In this document: positions 34,481-46,585 of the stretch, piece after piece
Numbering within the stretch: position 1 is the stretch's first letter
How the letters are laid out: each line of letters begins with the position of its first letter
DNA from: Proteromonas lacertae
Lineage: Eukaryota; Sar; Bigyra; Opalinata; Proteromonadidae
Length of the DNA: 64,000 bases
Direction of reading: 5' to 3'
Assembly (NCBI GenBank): GCA_002245135.1
Contig: NGBS01001160.1
Span: 744,001-808,000, forward strand
Made by a program: the position numbers and the translations under genes
Notes under the pieces: model-generated
What the model was told of the DNA's origin: nothing
The model's input: only the letters and a program-made list of their open reading frames with translations
Databases searched by the model: none

Positions 34481-37176
34481 TTATATCATGATATTGGATG
34501 GTTTTGCATCTAATCCAAACTGTAAATCATTCATTGAGACATTAATATCAGTGTCATTACACATAGTAATAAACATCAATATCCTCGAATTGTATTTCAA
34601 AGAAGAATGTAAGTATAATGTCAAAGGAGAAATTTTAAATTGAGTTAATGGTTGTGCAAAATCCAATCCCTTTTCATTCAATAATGATTTCAATAGTTGA
34701 AATGATTTTTGTAACATTATATCTTTAGTAGAACTATTAGCTAATTCTACAAAGTTGACTCTTTGTTTCTTCATTGTTTTTTGACCTTGTGTACTAAATT
34801 CAACTGTAAATGTTGTAATTATATGACTATCAACTTTTCTATAATTTGCTTTACTTTCATTGTATATTCTCAATGCATCTACATATGCTGGAGTCTTTAC
34901 CAAAGATGGTTTTAACTTGTTTTGCTTTACTTCAATTATTTCATTTTGAATTAAATCAACTATTTCATTCGATGTGATTTGGATTCTACTTATCTATGTA
35001 AATGTAATAAACAAATAAAAAATAATACTGATATTGAGAATGAATTTCTATTTTTATTCTGCTCAAATTTATGATATAATGATATAATGGACAAATGTAA
35101 TAATCCTGGAGTATATTGATTGCCTTCAATCTGATAAGTTTTACCTGTTTTTGTTGATCCATAAAAGAAATAATTAATTGTATAACCTTGAAATACACCA
35201 GATAGAGTGGGTAAAATTTGTTCTAATATCTCATTATGTGTTGTAACTTCATCATAAATATGATCATAATAATAAAGCGTATAAATACCTTTATTCACTA
35301 ACTCTAATTCTTTGCTACTTCTTATGGTGAAATACTGTTGACTTGCTGTTTTGGTTGATGGTTTTATACAACAGAATAGATTGTAATTTGTCTAATTACA
35401 TAATAACAATAATTATGAAAATATTATACAGATGGAGTGTTATATTTCAATTTATCAACAATCAATTTGAAACTATTTACTTGTGTTTCTAAAATATTCA
35501 CTTCATTTCTATGTTTTTCATAATCTTCATCTCTTTGTTTTTCATAGAATGCAACAATATCTTGTTTCTTCGATATTGTTTCTTCAGCATCTGTTTTCAT
35601 TTGTTCTAATTCATTAATCTTCTTTCCCAATGATATGATATGCTTATCCTCTAAAAATATAGAATAATATATATATATATTATACTTTCTGTTATATTTT
35701 GACTTAATTGTGTAATATGTTGTTCTATCTCCGTCTTTTGATTTTCAATTTCAATAACTTTATTTCTCAATGTTTCAATTTCACTGACTCTAAATGTAAT
35801 TTCTTTTTCGATTGAATAATTACCATCATATAATCTCAAAGGTGCCATAAATGTCAAATGATCTACTCTTGGATCATTATAATCATATTGGCCTGTTGTA
35901 AGACAATAATAACAAGTGTATGAGTTAAATGTTCCTAACTGATAATCTGTTGTTGTTCCATCTTCATTCTTTAATGCAAATTCTATTGGAGCATTTGGAT
36001 ATTTTGATGTGACATAATTTCTGTAGGAAATTAAATGATATTCGAATGGATCATAATAACTAGATAAATAGTTTTGTATTTCTATTAAATTATGGTATTT
36101 TGCAAGGTCATAAGCATTATATCCATCATTGTTCTTAAGATCAATATCGATCCATTTATTCTCCAACAGTAATTGAACAAAATCAATTCTATTGGCTAAA
36201 ACTGATAAGTGAAATGCTGAATTACCATCAGTATCAACTAAATTAACATCTTCAGGTTTCAATAAATCATTTTGTAAATAATAATATGCAACAGCTAAAC
36301 AGAAAAAAAATGAATACATAAATAAATAATATACGATAATGTCCACATTTTATACAGATTCTGAATATATTATCACCTTCTGAATTCAATACACTCAAAT
36401 CAGGATTGAATTGTAATATTGTTTTAATAATATTTATATCTCCTAATCTTGTATAATAATGAACTAGATATTCCTATTTAAACAATAAATAAAATGATGT
36501 ATAAGATAATACATTTCCACAATTGAGAGTATTAATCAACATATTTCCATTTTCATCTAACTTTGTAGTTAAATTACTTAATAATAATGTCAAACAGTCC
36601 ATTATTCTGACTTCACTAATTGATGGATTTTCTCTACTCTTCAATACGGCATTAATACACTCAAAATTAATTACTGCTTCATGTTCTAATAATTTCTTCA
36701 TTATTTTGTAGTTTGCTAATTTACATGATATATGTAGAGGTGTCTCACCGTAATATTCAAAGTTCACATCACATTGCAATTCTAAGATTTCACCTACTTT
36801 ACTCACATCTCCTGTTGATACTGCTTTATATAATTTCTCTTGTAAAGGATCAAGTGTTTCGATATAATCAATAACTGGTTCTGGGGCTCTTCCACTATTA
36901 CATATCCAATTCCTTCTGGGAGGGTTTTTACCACTGGAAGGAGTTGAATAGTAAACATTGTTGTCTTTTGAGATTGTCCAATACCATTCATTGTTAATCA
37001 TCATTCTACCAAGCACAAAATCATAGTTATTCACATAAACGGCTTGATCTCCACTTCCCATCAAACTATCACAGTAAAACTATAAAATACTTATATGTTC
37101 CGTTTGTCATTGACAGTCCAGCATGAGTTACCTTGATTTGGTTGGGCTATATGAATGGAAATACCAGATATACCAT
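34481..37176 (-). CDS. Ankyrin/WW-like/coiled-coil protein with degenerate kinesin motor
   Basis: A protein of about 790 residues. The first coding exon is the ATG alone, followed by an intron at 37147-37173. N-terminal 'strand' modules (VNNYDFVLGRMM, NVYYSTPSSGKNPPRRNW) are followed by ankyrin repeats (GETPLHISCKLANYKIMKKL, GNSAFHLSVLANRIDFVQLL), a WW-like piece (CYYCLTTGQYDYNDPRVDHL) and a coiled coil. A C-terminal kinesin-like domain follows: Walker A FFYGSTKTGKTYQIEG, then VDSHIITTFTVE where SSRSH is expected, NFVELANSS where VDLAGSE is expected, and FKISPLTLYLHSSLKYNSRILMF. Motor-at-the-end order recalls kinesin-14. The altered switch I and II suggest a non-hydrolysing motor, like Vik1/Cik1 in yeast. 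Microtubule binding is an inference. Confidence 0.8.
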
Positions 37177-37325
37177 TTTAAAAAGAAATAAAAAAAGAGT
37201 CGGAGTTTGACCCGATTTTTCATTTTAGATTTTAATTATGTCTAAAAATGGTATATAAATGACAAAAAATAGGATGTATATAATTACATAGACATATGAA
37301 ACAAACATAATAGCTTTAACGAAAG

Positions 37326-37758
37326 TTATTTTTGTTTGGATGTTTTTTCTGGAGATGACTTAGGTTTACTCTTATCAACTGGTAAAGCAACTGGTTTACT
37401 AACACTGTGCTTTATCTTTTCTGGAGAATCTCCTGTTTCTTTTGAATGAGGTTGTTTCTTCATTTCTTCAGGGATTTTGAAACTTGTTGGAATTGCACAA
37501 GATTTGATTGGTTGTCTTTTCTTTGGTAGTTGTTGCGGTATTGCAGTTGACACTGCTCCTGAATGGTTTAGATGGACTAGATGTAGCTGTCTTCTCTAAT
37601 GATCTTGTTGGTGAATTGATTTGAGGAGATTTTATTGTTTTATTTGATGTTTTATCAGCAACAGTCGAATGTGGAATAACAGGTGAAGAAGTTATTGACG
37701 TATTAGGAGATGCTTTCTTTATTCCACTTCCACTTCCACTTCCATTTACATTTCCATT

Positions 37759-37811
<53 letters not shown>

Positions 37812-40357
37812 TGGATGAGATAGTGGTGGTTTTTGTGGTGATTGTTGTTGTTGACTGTGATGATGATGTTGCTGATGTTGTTGTTGTAATGCTGGTGGTT
37901 GAGAATCTATCTTTACTGGCGACTTCATTTCACTTGACGATGTAGTTGGTTTGGTTGCTTCTGTAGTTGATGCAGTAGATGCAGTTGATCTTGTTGATGA
38001 ATCTAATGCTGGTCCAATGGGTGATACAAAATCAGGTTCATACTTTTTGATGATAACTTCCATATTTCTTATAATACCAATATCATGTTTTACTTTCTTT
38101 TGAAATTGAATCAACTGAACTTCAAATTTCTTTATCTTTTCAGATCTTTTCTTCATCTCTTCTTTATAATTACCTATCATTTTCTCTAAACCTTTAATCT
38201 TTTCTTCCTGTTTTTTCATTTTCTCTTCCATTTCTACATTTGGAGTTATGTTCTGACTGTTATTTAAACTACTTTCAGATGAATGAACTAATTCTTTTAT
38301 CTTTTCAACGTCTTTATTATGTTCACTATCATATTTCTCACATTTACTTTGTAATTTTTTCATTTCTTCTGTTAAAGAACGATTATCTCTTTTCAATTCC
38401 TCTACTTTCTCTGTTAATTCTTTCACTTCCACATCAGCTGTAATATTAGATGGAGTATTAGAATGTTTTAACTTATCTATTTTATCATTTAAAGCTTGAA
38501 TCTTTTCTTCGTACTTGATTTTCAATCCATTTTCACGATTTTCAAATTCTAATACCTTTGATTTTATAGCTTCATCTTTCTCAGCTATTTGATTCTTCAA
38601 TTCATTCATTCTTTGTTGTAATGTTTCATTATCATTTGCTAATCTTGAGATTTGTTGTCTCAAACCATTCTCATTATTATTATCTGACGCAGGTGTTAAT
38701 GGAATAGAATTACTCACATAATTACTATTTGCTTTAGTATAAGCAGAAATTGGAGCAAAGAAATACTCAAAACTAATTCTTGGATCTTCAGATAGAACAG
38801 AATTATCACTCATTTTAACAAAGAATATTCTACCATCGGCACTTTCACTCTTCTCATAATATTCATAATCATTTTCAGTAGGACCTACATTCAATGCAAA
38901 TAAGGGAGGTGCAACTGGATATTCATAGGTTGAATAATAAGTCCACTGTTCTTCTGTTGCTGCTTCTACAACTTTATCAGGTTCTTCTATTGTTTCTACA
39001 TTATAAACAGCATCACCATTTGTTATAGTATTAATATTGTTATTAGAAGTGTCATGTTGACTTGCTGCTCTTGTTATACTAATTCTAGATCTTCTTCTAT
39101 TACCAGCAGAACCACCACCAAGTGTATATCTTATCGATTTTGTTAAGAAATCAGCTTTCTTACTCAACTTATTATCAGTTGGTGTATAATCAAATTGATT
39201 ACTAGAATCATATCCAAATTCATCTTCAGTTGGATATCTTGGTGTAACTACTTTAATCTCAGCATACTGTTCTCTCAATTTATGATCAAATTCCATCAAC
39301 ATATCAACACTATTCATTGAAGACATTTTCACTCCCAATTCAAAGGCAGTATAACCATCACAATTCCTAATTTGAAGATCTGGAGTGAATTCTAATAGTA
39401 TCTTTAATATATCATGATAATCATTTATTACTACGATATGAACTGGAGTATTTCCACTATAATCTTGTTCATTCAACATATCTATATCTACACTTGATAA
39501 TATCTCTTTTAAAAAGGCTGTTTGATTATTTTCACAAGCAACATGGATAATATTTGATCCATTAAACCCAATTGCTTTTGTATCAACTCCAAATTCAACT
39601 AATCTATAATATATCTTAACATTTCCATATTTAGCACAATAATGAACTAAACAATATTCGTCTTGAGTAAAATTGTTTAACATTGTTGTATCTTGTAATA
39701 AATCCATTAGTTGGTTGAAACATGCAAAGTTATTCTTTTCTATTGTTATAGGCTATTGAATCAATATCAATAAATGCTCCTGAATTAACTAAAACTTTTA
39801 TTAATTCGGTATTTCCACTTTTAGAGGCTATATACAATGGTGTTTCTTCTGTTATATCGGAAATTGCATTAGGATTTGCACCATGTGAGATAAATTCTGA
39901 AGCTAATGTTATGTTTTGATGTCTACAAGCGTCTATTAAGCTCTTATTTATTTCTGGATCTATTTCATATCGAACAGTCTACGTTATTATATAATAAAAA
40001 TCATAAATACAGAATATGAAATCTTTGGAGTAGGATCTTTAGACATTTCAGTTGACATCCAGTGTTTTTCTGGTGGTATTAAGCCAGATCCAGGAGCTAT
40101 ATAAAATTCTGTATCGTTACCAACAATAGCCCAATACTCTTCTAAATTCTCATTAACTCGTTTTACAATAATAAAATCGAGTGGTCCTGCATATTCTGTC
40201 ACTCCGTCACTGTTAGTAGTTTTTCTACGTAACTATTACTAATTTTATATATACTTATATGTGCCATTTAACAGTGTCACTGCTGCGCCACTGACTTCAA
40301 CACTTGATAAAGCATCAGGATGAATATTCTATTTATCTGGATAATGAAATATACCAT
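37326..40357 (-). CDS. Ankyrin repeat, WW-like and coiled-coil protein (paralogue of the ankyrin-kinesin)
   Basis: This upstream neighbour shares the layout of the ankyrin-kinesin gene: a one-codon first exon (ATG at 40355-40357, intron 40329-40354), a start region ending NGTYK/N, a module EEYWAIVGNDTEFYIAPGSG...PPEKHWM, ankyrin repeats (about 39250-39950), a WW-like segment (IFFVKMSDNSVLSEDPRI) and a long coiled coil (about 38050-38690). It has no motor domain; instead a Gln/His/Asn-rich tail runs into a Pro/Ser/Lys-rich end. One +1 break is near 39751 and others lie in the low-complexity tail (near 37758 and 37558), so the exact C-terminus (37326) is uncertain. The pair looks like a tandem duplication in which the motor was lost or gained. 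It may act on the cytoskeleton. Confidence 0.7.
37760..37811. repeat. ATT trinucleotide repeat encoding poly-asparagine
   Basis: An uninterrupted run of ATT units on the plus strand encodes a run of about 17 Asn residues in the tail of the ankyrin/coiled-coil protein on the minus strand. Such runs are replication-slippage prone and may account for nearby frame ambiguity. Confidence 0.85.
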
Positions 40358-40652
40358 TAAACTCAGAAAAACAATTTTACGACTAACATCAGTAATGTGT
40401 ATTACACTTGAATCGGATTTCCTAAGATTTAGAAGTAAATACAGACACTTTGAAGCTTAATAATCAGAATGCCATATTATCATATGTGTAATATCATAAA
40501 GAAATGGTAGAAGGATGATAATTTATTTATGGTAGATGTTTTCACCCAACTGTTTGAGTTATGAGAGTTATATTTTGAATGTAGAGCAGTTGACTGTAAT
40601 GTTATTTTTTGTTGAAAATGTTTTTATTTTGAAACACGACTATCAGGTTTTT

Positions 40653-41543
40653 ATGGATCAAATAGTGAAAAGTATCACTCTATGGAGTTTAATGATTAAC
40701 TAGATTATAATAAATATGTAAATTTGAATAAAAGTCCAAAGCATATGTGGAATTCTGTGTGTTTAAGAATAAGAGGAAGAGATCAGGTAGATGAAGTTGA
40801 TTCTATAGAATCAGAGTGTATTATAGAAAATAGAACACTAGCTTTTATAAGTATATGTTAAGTTTGAATTATATTTTTAGTTAATACAAGTGGTATTTCA
40901 CATTATACGGTATTTGATGAATTGCACAAGAAATGTAATTGTGAATATATTTCAGGAATTGACTTATCAGATAATATGTATAGTCCATATCAGTTTAATA
41001 AAGTAATGAATTCATTAATGAATATGAACACACTTTCAATCGATTCACTGAATTTATCCAACAACAACATATCTGATAAAAGTTTTAAATTGTTATTAGA
41101 GTTTATTTCATCAAAATCTTGTAGAAATTTACTAAGCTTAAACCTTGATAGTATTTATATTGTTTATATTATACAAAATAGATAATATTCTCACTAATGC
41201 ATGTATGAAATTATTCAAGAATAATATAATCTTTGGAGTTTGTAGTCATTTGAGGTATTTAGATTTATCAAACAATGTTTATGATTATAAAGGGATAAAA
41301 TCATTTAGTAAAGTGTTATATCGTGGGTATTTACCTGAATTGGAACAAATTACACTTACGTGTAAAAAGATTCCTCTAGTTCCTAATAACTGTCTTTCTA
41401 ATGCTATTCAGAATGGTGCACTGAAAAGAAAATCACTAAAATCTGTAATGTTCAATGATGAAGATATTTTACATAATTCATTTCCTAGAAATTCAGTTGA
41501 TAGTAAAGAAAATTTCAATGCTTATGAGATACATTCTAATTAA
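40653..41543 (+). CDS. Leucine-rich-repeat protein (RNI-like)
   Basis: Exons from the ATG at 40653 (MDQIVKNYNKYV; introns 40672-40703, about 40850-40880 and 41151-41179) encode about 265 residues. LRR motifs are SGIDLSDNMYSPYQFNKVM, SIDSLNLSNNNISDKSFKLLL, LLSLNLDNNILTNACMKLF and LRYLDLSNNVYDYKGIKSF, with the roughly 28-residue period of ribonuclease-inhibitor-type repeats. There is no signal peptide or transmembrane segment, so it is probably a cytosolic scaffold. The Asn/Ser-rich tail is unremarkable. I cannot name an orthologue; CARMIL-like or RanGAP-like proteins share this repeat type. Confidence 0.75.
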
Positions 41544-41723
41544 TTAAGTTTTAAATTGTGTATTTTTAATTGTATAATAGGTTGTATAATTTTGTTATAC
41601 ATTTACATAACCAATGATGATTATAGTTTTTGTTGCGGATACTACCATTATTTTTTAGATATTTTTACCATAACAAACAGACATTCAAGCTAACATTATT
41701 AAATTAGATTAAAATAAAACTAT

Positions 41724-42691
41724 CTATGATGCATATGAAAATAGATTAGATTTAGATTTCTTCTTCTTTTCTTTAGGTTTGACTTTTGTACTTACTTTTA
41801 ACGGTTGTGAATCCATTATCGATTTCTCTTTAACAATCTGAAAATTCTTACGCTTTAATACCCCCTTCAACAGCTTTACTCAATAAACTCTCCATTTTCT
41901 TAGTTTTGCTTTTATCTTCATTATCTAACAAAGGTCTTTTAGAAATCGGTATTGTTGGAACAACATGTGTTTTTAATTTCTTTGTTTCTGGCAATCCTGC
42001 TTCTTCATTCGACAATAAAGGAATAGACCAACCAATTTTCTCTTTTTCATTTTCCAATATTTTTCTTTTTCTCCTATCTTCTCTTAATGCATCTCTAGCC
42101 TTTCTATTTAACTTTGAGAAATCATCTTGTTGTTCACGGAGCTCCTATTAGCTTTTCTATTGTTGGAACATATTCTTGAGACTTGTTATAATCATCTTTA
42201 ACTTGTTCTAAAGCCATTATTCTATCATTTCTAAGTTGAAATTGTTTTTCTTGATCGATTTCTTCTGTTTCTGCTGAAGCTGCTTCATATTCTTTCATTT
42301 TTTTACGTATTCCACTTACATATTCGTATGTATTATTCTTTGGATCAGTTCTTATAACAAATATTTGTGGACAAAAGTGACATTTCATTTGAAACTCATA
42401 TATTGGAGTGCTCATATACACATCTACCTTTTTCTTTTGTGCATTATATCCTAGTACCTTGACCTATATGAATTCCGCAACCATCACACCATGAATCAAA
42501 CATTAACTCAAATCTAATCACAACTATACCTTCTCCTATTTTTCTAGCTCTACTTCCCAAAGCTCCATGACACTAAACAAATTATAAACAATAGAATATA
42601 CTTTTCTAAATTTATTTAAGCCACCTTTAGAAGGATCCCATTCTGGAGGGTAATAGAAGTTATCAGCTCTCGCTGCTGCTAAACTAGACAT
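41724..42691 (-). CDS. YJU2B: Splicing factor YJU2B/CCDC130 (Saf4/Cwf16 family)
   Basis: Proteins of this family bind the spliceosome at the first catalytic step. From the ATG ending at 42691: AARADNFYYPPEWDPSKGGL, then a 29-nt intron, ARKIGEGIVVIRFELMFDSW, the zinc-binding CDGCGIHIGQGTRYNAQKKK and CHFCPQIFVIRTDPKNNTYE, the helical REQQDDFSKLNRKARDALRE, and a C-terminal GVLKRKNFQIVKEKS region. Three +1 breaks (near 42450, 42138-42145 and 41861) interrupt the frame; each is repaired by dropping one base in a conserved motif, for example GTRYNA. The end is set at the TAG at 41724-41726 reached in the repaired frame. Its presence fits the many small introns in the window. Confidence 0.9.
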
Positions 42692-42747
42692 TTTAAAAAA
42701 GTGGTTAAAGAAAAAAGTTTCGTGAAACCAATTTTTATTTCATTTTC

Positions 42748-43902
42748 ATGTCTGAAGCTAAACAAGTAGCTACTCCGTTAAGAAGATCATCAAGGTATAT
42801 AATAATGATTTTACTAATAGATTACATGCTAAAAAAACTCCAATAAAGGTAATGCCAGTATCTAGCACTAAACGTGTTAGATCAACTGGTACTCCTTCAA
42901 AAAAGACTCCAGTAAGAAAAAGTAGAAGAATTGGAGTAAGACAAACTGTTAAAGTAGAAGATGATGATGAAAATGAAGAAGAGAATGAAGAAAAATTAAA
43001 ACAAATTGAGGAAGAAGATGATGAAGAAACAGATGATAGTCAATCAGAAAAAAATACAAAGACGATTAATGTTGAAGATGAAGAAGAAAATAAAAAAGAG
43101 GAAAGTGATGTTGAGGAAGAGGATAATAGTGATGCTAAGAAGGAAGATGATGAAATTGAAGAAGTAGAAGCTGAGAAACATGAAGTTGTAAAAGAAAATG
43201 ATGAAAGTGTAGAAGAAGAAGAAGAAGAAGAAGAATTAGAAACAGTGGAAGTAGAAGATGATGGAAATGATAATGAAAAAGATGAAGAAGACGAAGTTGA
43301 AGTAGAGGAAGAGGAAGAAGAAGATGATGAAAATAACAATAATAACGAAAAAGAAGAAGAAGAAGAAGAAGATGATGATGATGCTCCAGAATCAGTAAGT
43401 AATAAAGCATTACAAGAGAAAGCATTACAAATGAGCATAAACACAAAAACAACAAAGAAAAGGAATAGACGAAAGAATAATAAGAAAGAAATAGATGATT
43501 CAGAAAATGTAGATGAATTACCAGCATCACTATTAGAACAAATTACACAAATGTATATTGTAGTATATAATTTATTATTGAATAGTGAAAATAAAGCATT
43601 AGAAACAGCAATTCCAATACAAGAAAATAAGACAAATATACAAAATAAACACATTGACTTTACAAAACAAAAGTATATAAACAATTATATTTATTATTAT
43701 TTTTTTTATTAGAGAAGGTTTTAATTTAGTTTTATTACAAGGTCATGTGAAAGAAAATAGATTGAAAGGTTCTGGCACTGATAAAAATATAACTGAGTTT
43801 TTGAATAAACAATTTTATAAAAAGAATAGGGAAAAAGCTGGTACTGCTTTAAGTAAGAGGAATAATCACTCATTAGCGTTTAGAATGGTTAGTAATAAGT
43901 AA
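42748..43902 (+). CDS. Highly acidic nuclear-type protein of unknown function
   Basis: Four exons (introns 42795-42820, 43553-43585, 43673-43712) encode about 350 residues. The start region is basic and AT-hook-like (TPLRRSSRLHAKKTPIKV, KKTPVRKSRRIGV), the middle is an extended Glu/Asp run (about 42955-43385), then comes a basic segment (TTKKRNRRKNNKKEI) and a short globular-looking end (FNLVLLQGHVKENRLKGSG, TEFLNKQFYKKNREKAG). The pattern resembles nucleolar or histone-binding proteins, but I recognise no family. It is divergently arranged with the YJU2B gene, sharing a promoter of only 56 bp. Glu codons follow the local bias, so there is no sign of transfer. Confidence 0.7.
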
Positions 43903-44092
43903 ATAAAACAATTTATTTTAATTTTTGGTTGTTATGTTTATTAATTTGTGTTGATTTATGTTAATCTGCTCTCTCTTATACTATTTTTCTATATATGAGT
44001 AATTTCAACACTAATTTTTCTAATGAAATAATTATTTATTCTTACATTTGCGATTGAGTTGAAAGAACTTCCTTCCATCAGTTTTTTAATAA

Positions 44093-46553
44093 ATGTTTGA
44101 AGATGTAGTTAGTTATTTCCTGTCAAAATATTTAGGTCAGTATGTAGAAAATATAAATCGAGAAGCAATAAGAGTTTCGCTGTGGAAAGGCGATATTGAA
44201 TTAGAAGATCTCGTATAGCTTTATATTAATTTTAGGTAATAAAATCTGATGCTCTAAATGATTTAAGACTACCCATTCAGGTAAAATGTGGTTATTTTGG
44301 TAAAATGAAGCTTCATTTCCCTTGGGGAGATATTACTAGTTCACCATCCATAATAGTGATTGAAGATATATATGCGCTTGTTGTTCCTAACAGAGAAATA
44401 CAATATGATGCATCGAAGGAATTAGAGAGAAATAGGGAGAGGAAAACAAAAAGAACTTAAAGTATCATATTCTACACATTGTTTTTGTTTAGGCAATAGA
44501 AGAACAAAACAATACAAAAACAGTTGAAGAAGGAGATAAAGGATTTATCGCTTGTCTTTTCACTAACATCCTTTCAAATCTAAAAATTACTATCAATAGA
44601 GTGCATGTAAGATATGAAGATACTACTTCTCATGTTGGTCATCCGTTTACTTGTGGTTTTGTCTTAGAATCGTTAGATTTATATAACACACCAACAACAA
44701 CAAATTTAGGTGAAACAATAGCATCGTTCTATTTTTGAGAAGATAATTAAAATAAATGGTTTTGGATTATACTTCAATTCTGATAATAATTTTCAAGTGA
44801 GACTCAATAAAAGCAATGAATTCAAAGAAGACATGTCTATCATATTCCAGTCATCTTTACAACCTGATAAATTTATTCCGCAATATATAATACAACCAAT
44901 ATTTGCTACATTGAATTTATTGTATAATGAGAAGACCCGAAATCAGAAACTAATGACACCGAAAGAATTAATATCAATGGCATGTATAGAATTACGTTGG
45001 GATGAAAATGACACATTAATATCCAGATTATCAACTGAATGGATAAAATCAGCAACTGCCAATAAAGATAATGTGGAAAATATTTTACAGAATTATCAAT
45101 TATTATTACAGAAATATAATAATATTGATATTGAAAAGTATGTATACATTTAGTTTTTATAATTATATAGAGCAATTTTACTTCATAATACTGCCATTAA
45201 ATACAATCAAGAAAGCAGTCCAATATGTACAATTAACTTCGTATTACCAGATGTTACAATCTCTATTAATAAGAATCAATATAATTCAACAATAGCCTTT
45301 CTCAGTCAAATATCCAATAATCGAAAAATAGCGAAATATAGACAGTTTAAACCCAATAACAAAGAAAAAATGAAACTGTGGTGGCAATATGCTTGTAATT
45401 GTATTGTATTTGATATAAGAGAAAGTAAGAAAGTAGATACTTGGACTAAAACAATTGAGAAATTAAAATATCAGCATTATTATATATATTTATATAAATT
45501 GAAATTAGTACGTTTTTTATATTATTATTATTATATTAATATAGAAATATATAGCTGACTGTATGCCAGTTCCATCAGAGATAATGACAAGATTAATAGA
45601 TGTAGAAACTGAATTAACAATTCCAGAGATTTTATTCTTTAGAAAGACAGGTGAATATGAATATAATAAAGAGAATAATAAAATAAAAGAGGATAGTGTA
45701 AGAAAAGAAGGAGAAGAAGAAGAAGAAAATGATGCAAAACCAAAGCAAGTATTCTCATATATGTATTTATTTTATTATTATTAGTCCCAATCATATTTGT
45801 CATGGTTATTTTCAAGAGGTCCATCACCATCTCCATCCTCAACTGAATGGAAACAAATTGATCCTGAGGAATTATATGAATCAATACACTACAATCCAAA
45901 TGAGAAAAGTCCTTGGGAAATGGCTAAAGAGAATGATATAATGACATTACTGCGATTTTCATTACAGTCATTTCATATTAATCTATTAGATCAATCGAAT
46001 AAGACAATCATGCAGATTAATTGCTCAAATTATTTGTTTGATGTTATATTTAGAAAGCATCATTTAGATGTATTTACTTCTTTGAATTATTATAATGTTA
46101 TTGATCCAATGAATATTGAGAACTATCCATCTATAATGTGTCCTACATCAACTACATTTAAAGGATTGTTTTTAAATAGTTATTTTAATATTCCAATTCC
46201 ATTTGAAAAGAATACTATCATTACATTGAAAATGCAGTATATATATATATTACTATTATTTATTTATCTATTTATAGAACTGAACCAATTCAGGTTATAT
46301 TTGACTTACCATTGTTATACAAAATTATAGAATTCTTTTCACCTGAAAAATCAATATCCTATGAAACTATTGAAAGTACAATTATGAATTCTTTAAATGT
46401 GATAAAACAAATATCATCCAATTCAGTATATTTCTATTTTATTATTATTATCATTATTTAATAGATATCTCAAGTAGTTGATAATCATTTTGGTTGGAAT
46501 TTGGATGTTACTATCAAGTCATGCAGATTACTTATTCCTCCAGTATATTTGTG

Positions 46554-46585
<32 letters not shown>

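Noticed and set aside
43040-43684. Minus-strand Ser-rich open frame opposite the acidic protein gene
   Set aside because: It arises from GAA/GAT codon runs read backwards as Ser/Phe/Leu; no start context, intron pattern or homology supports it.
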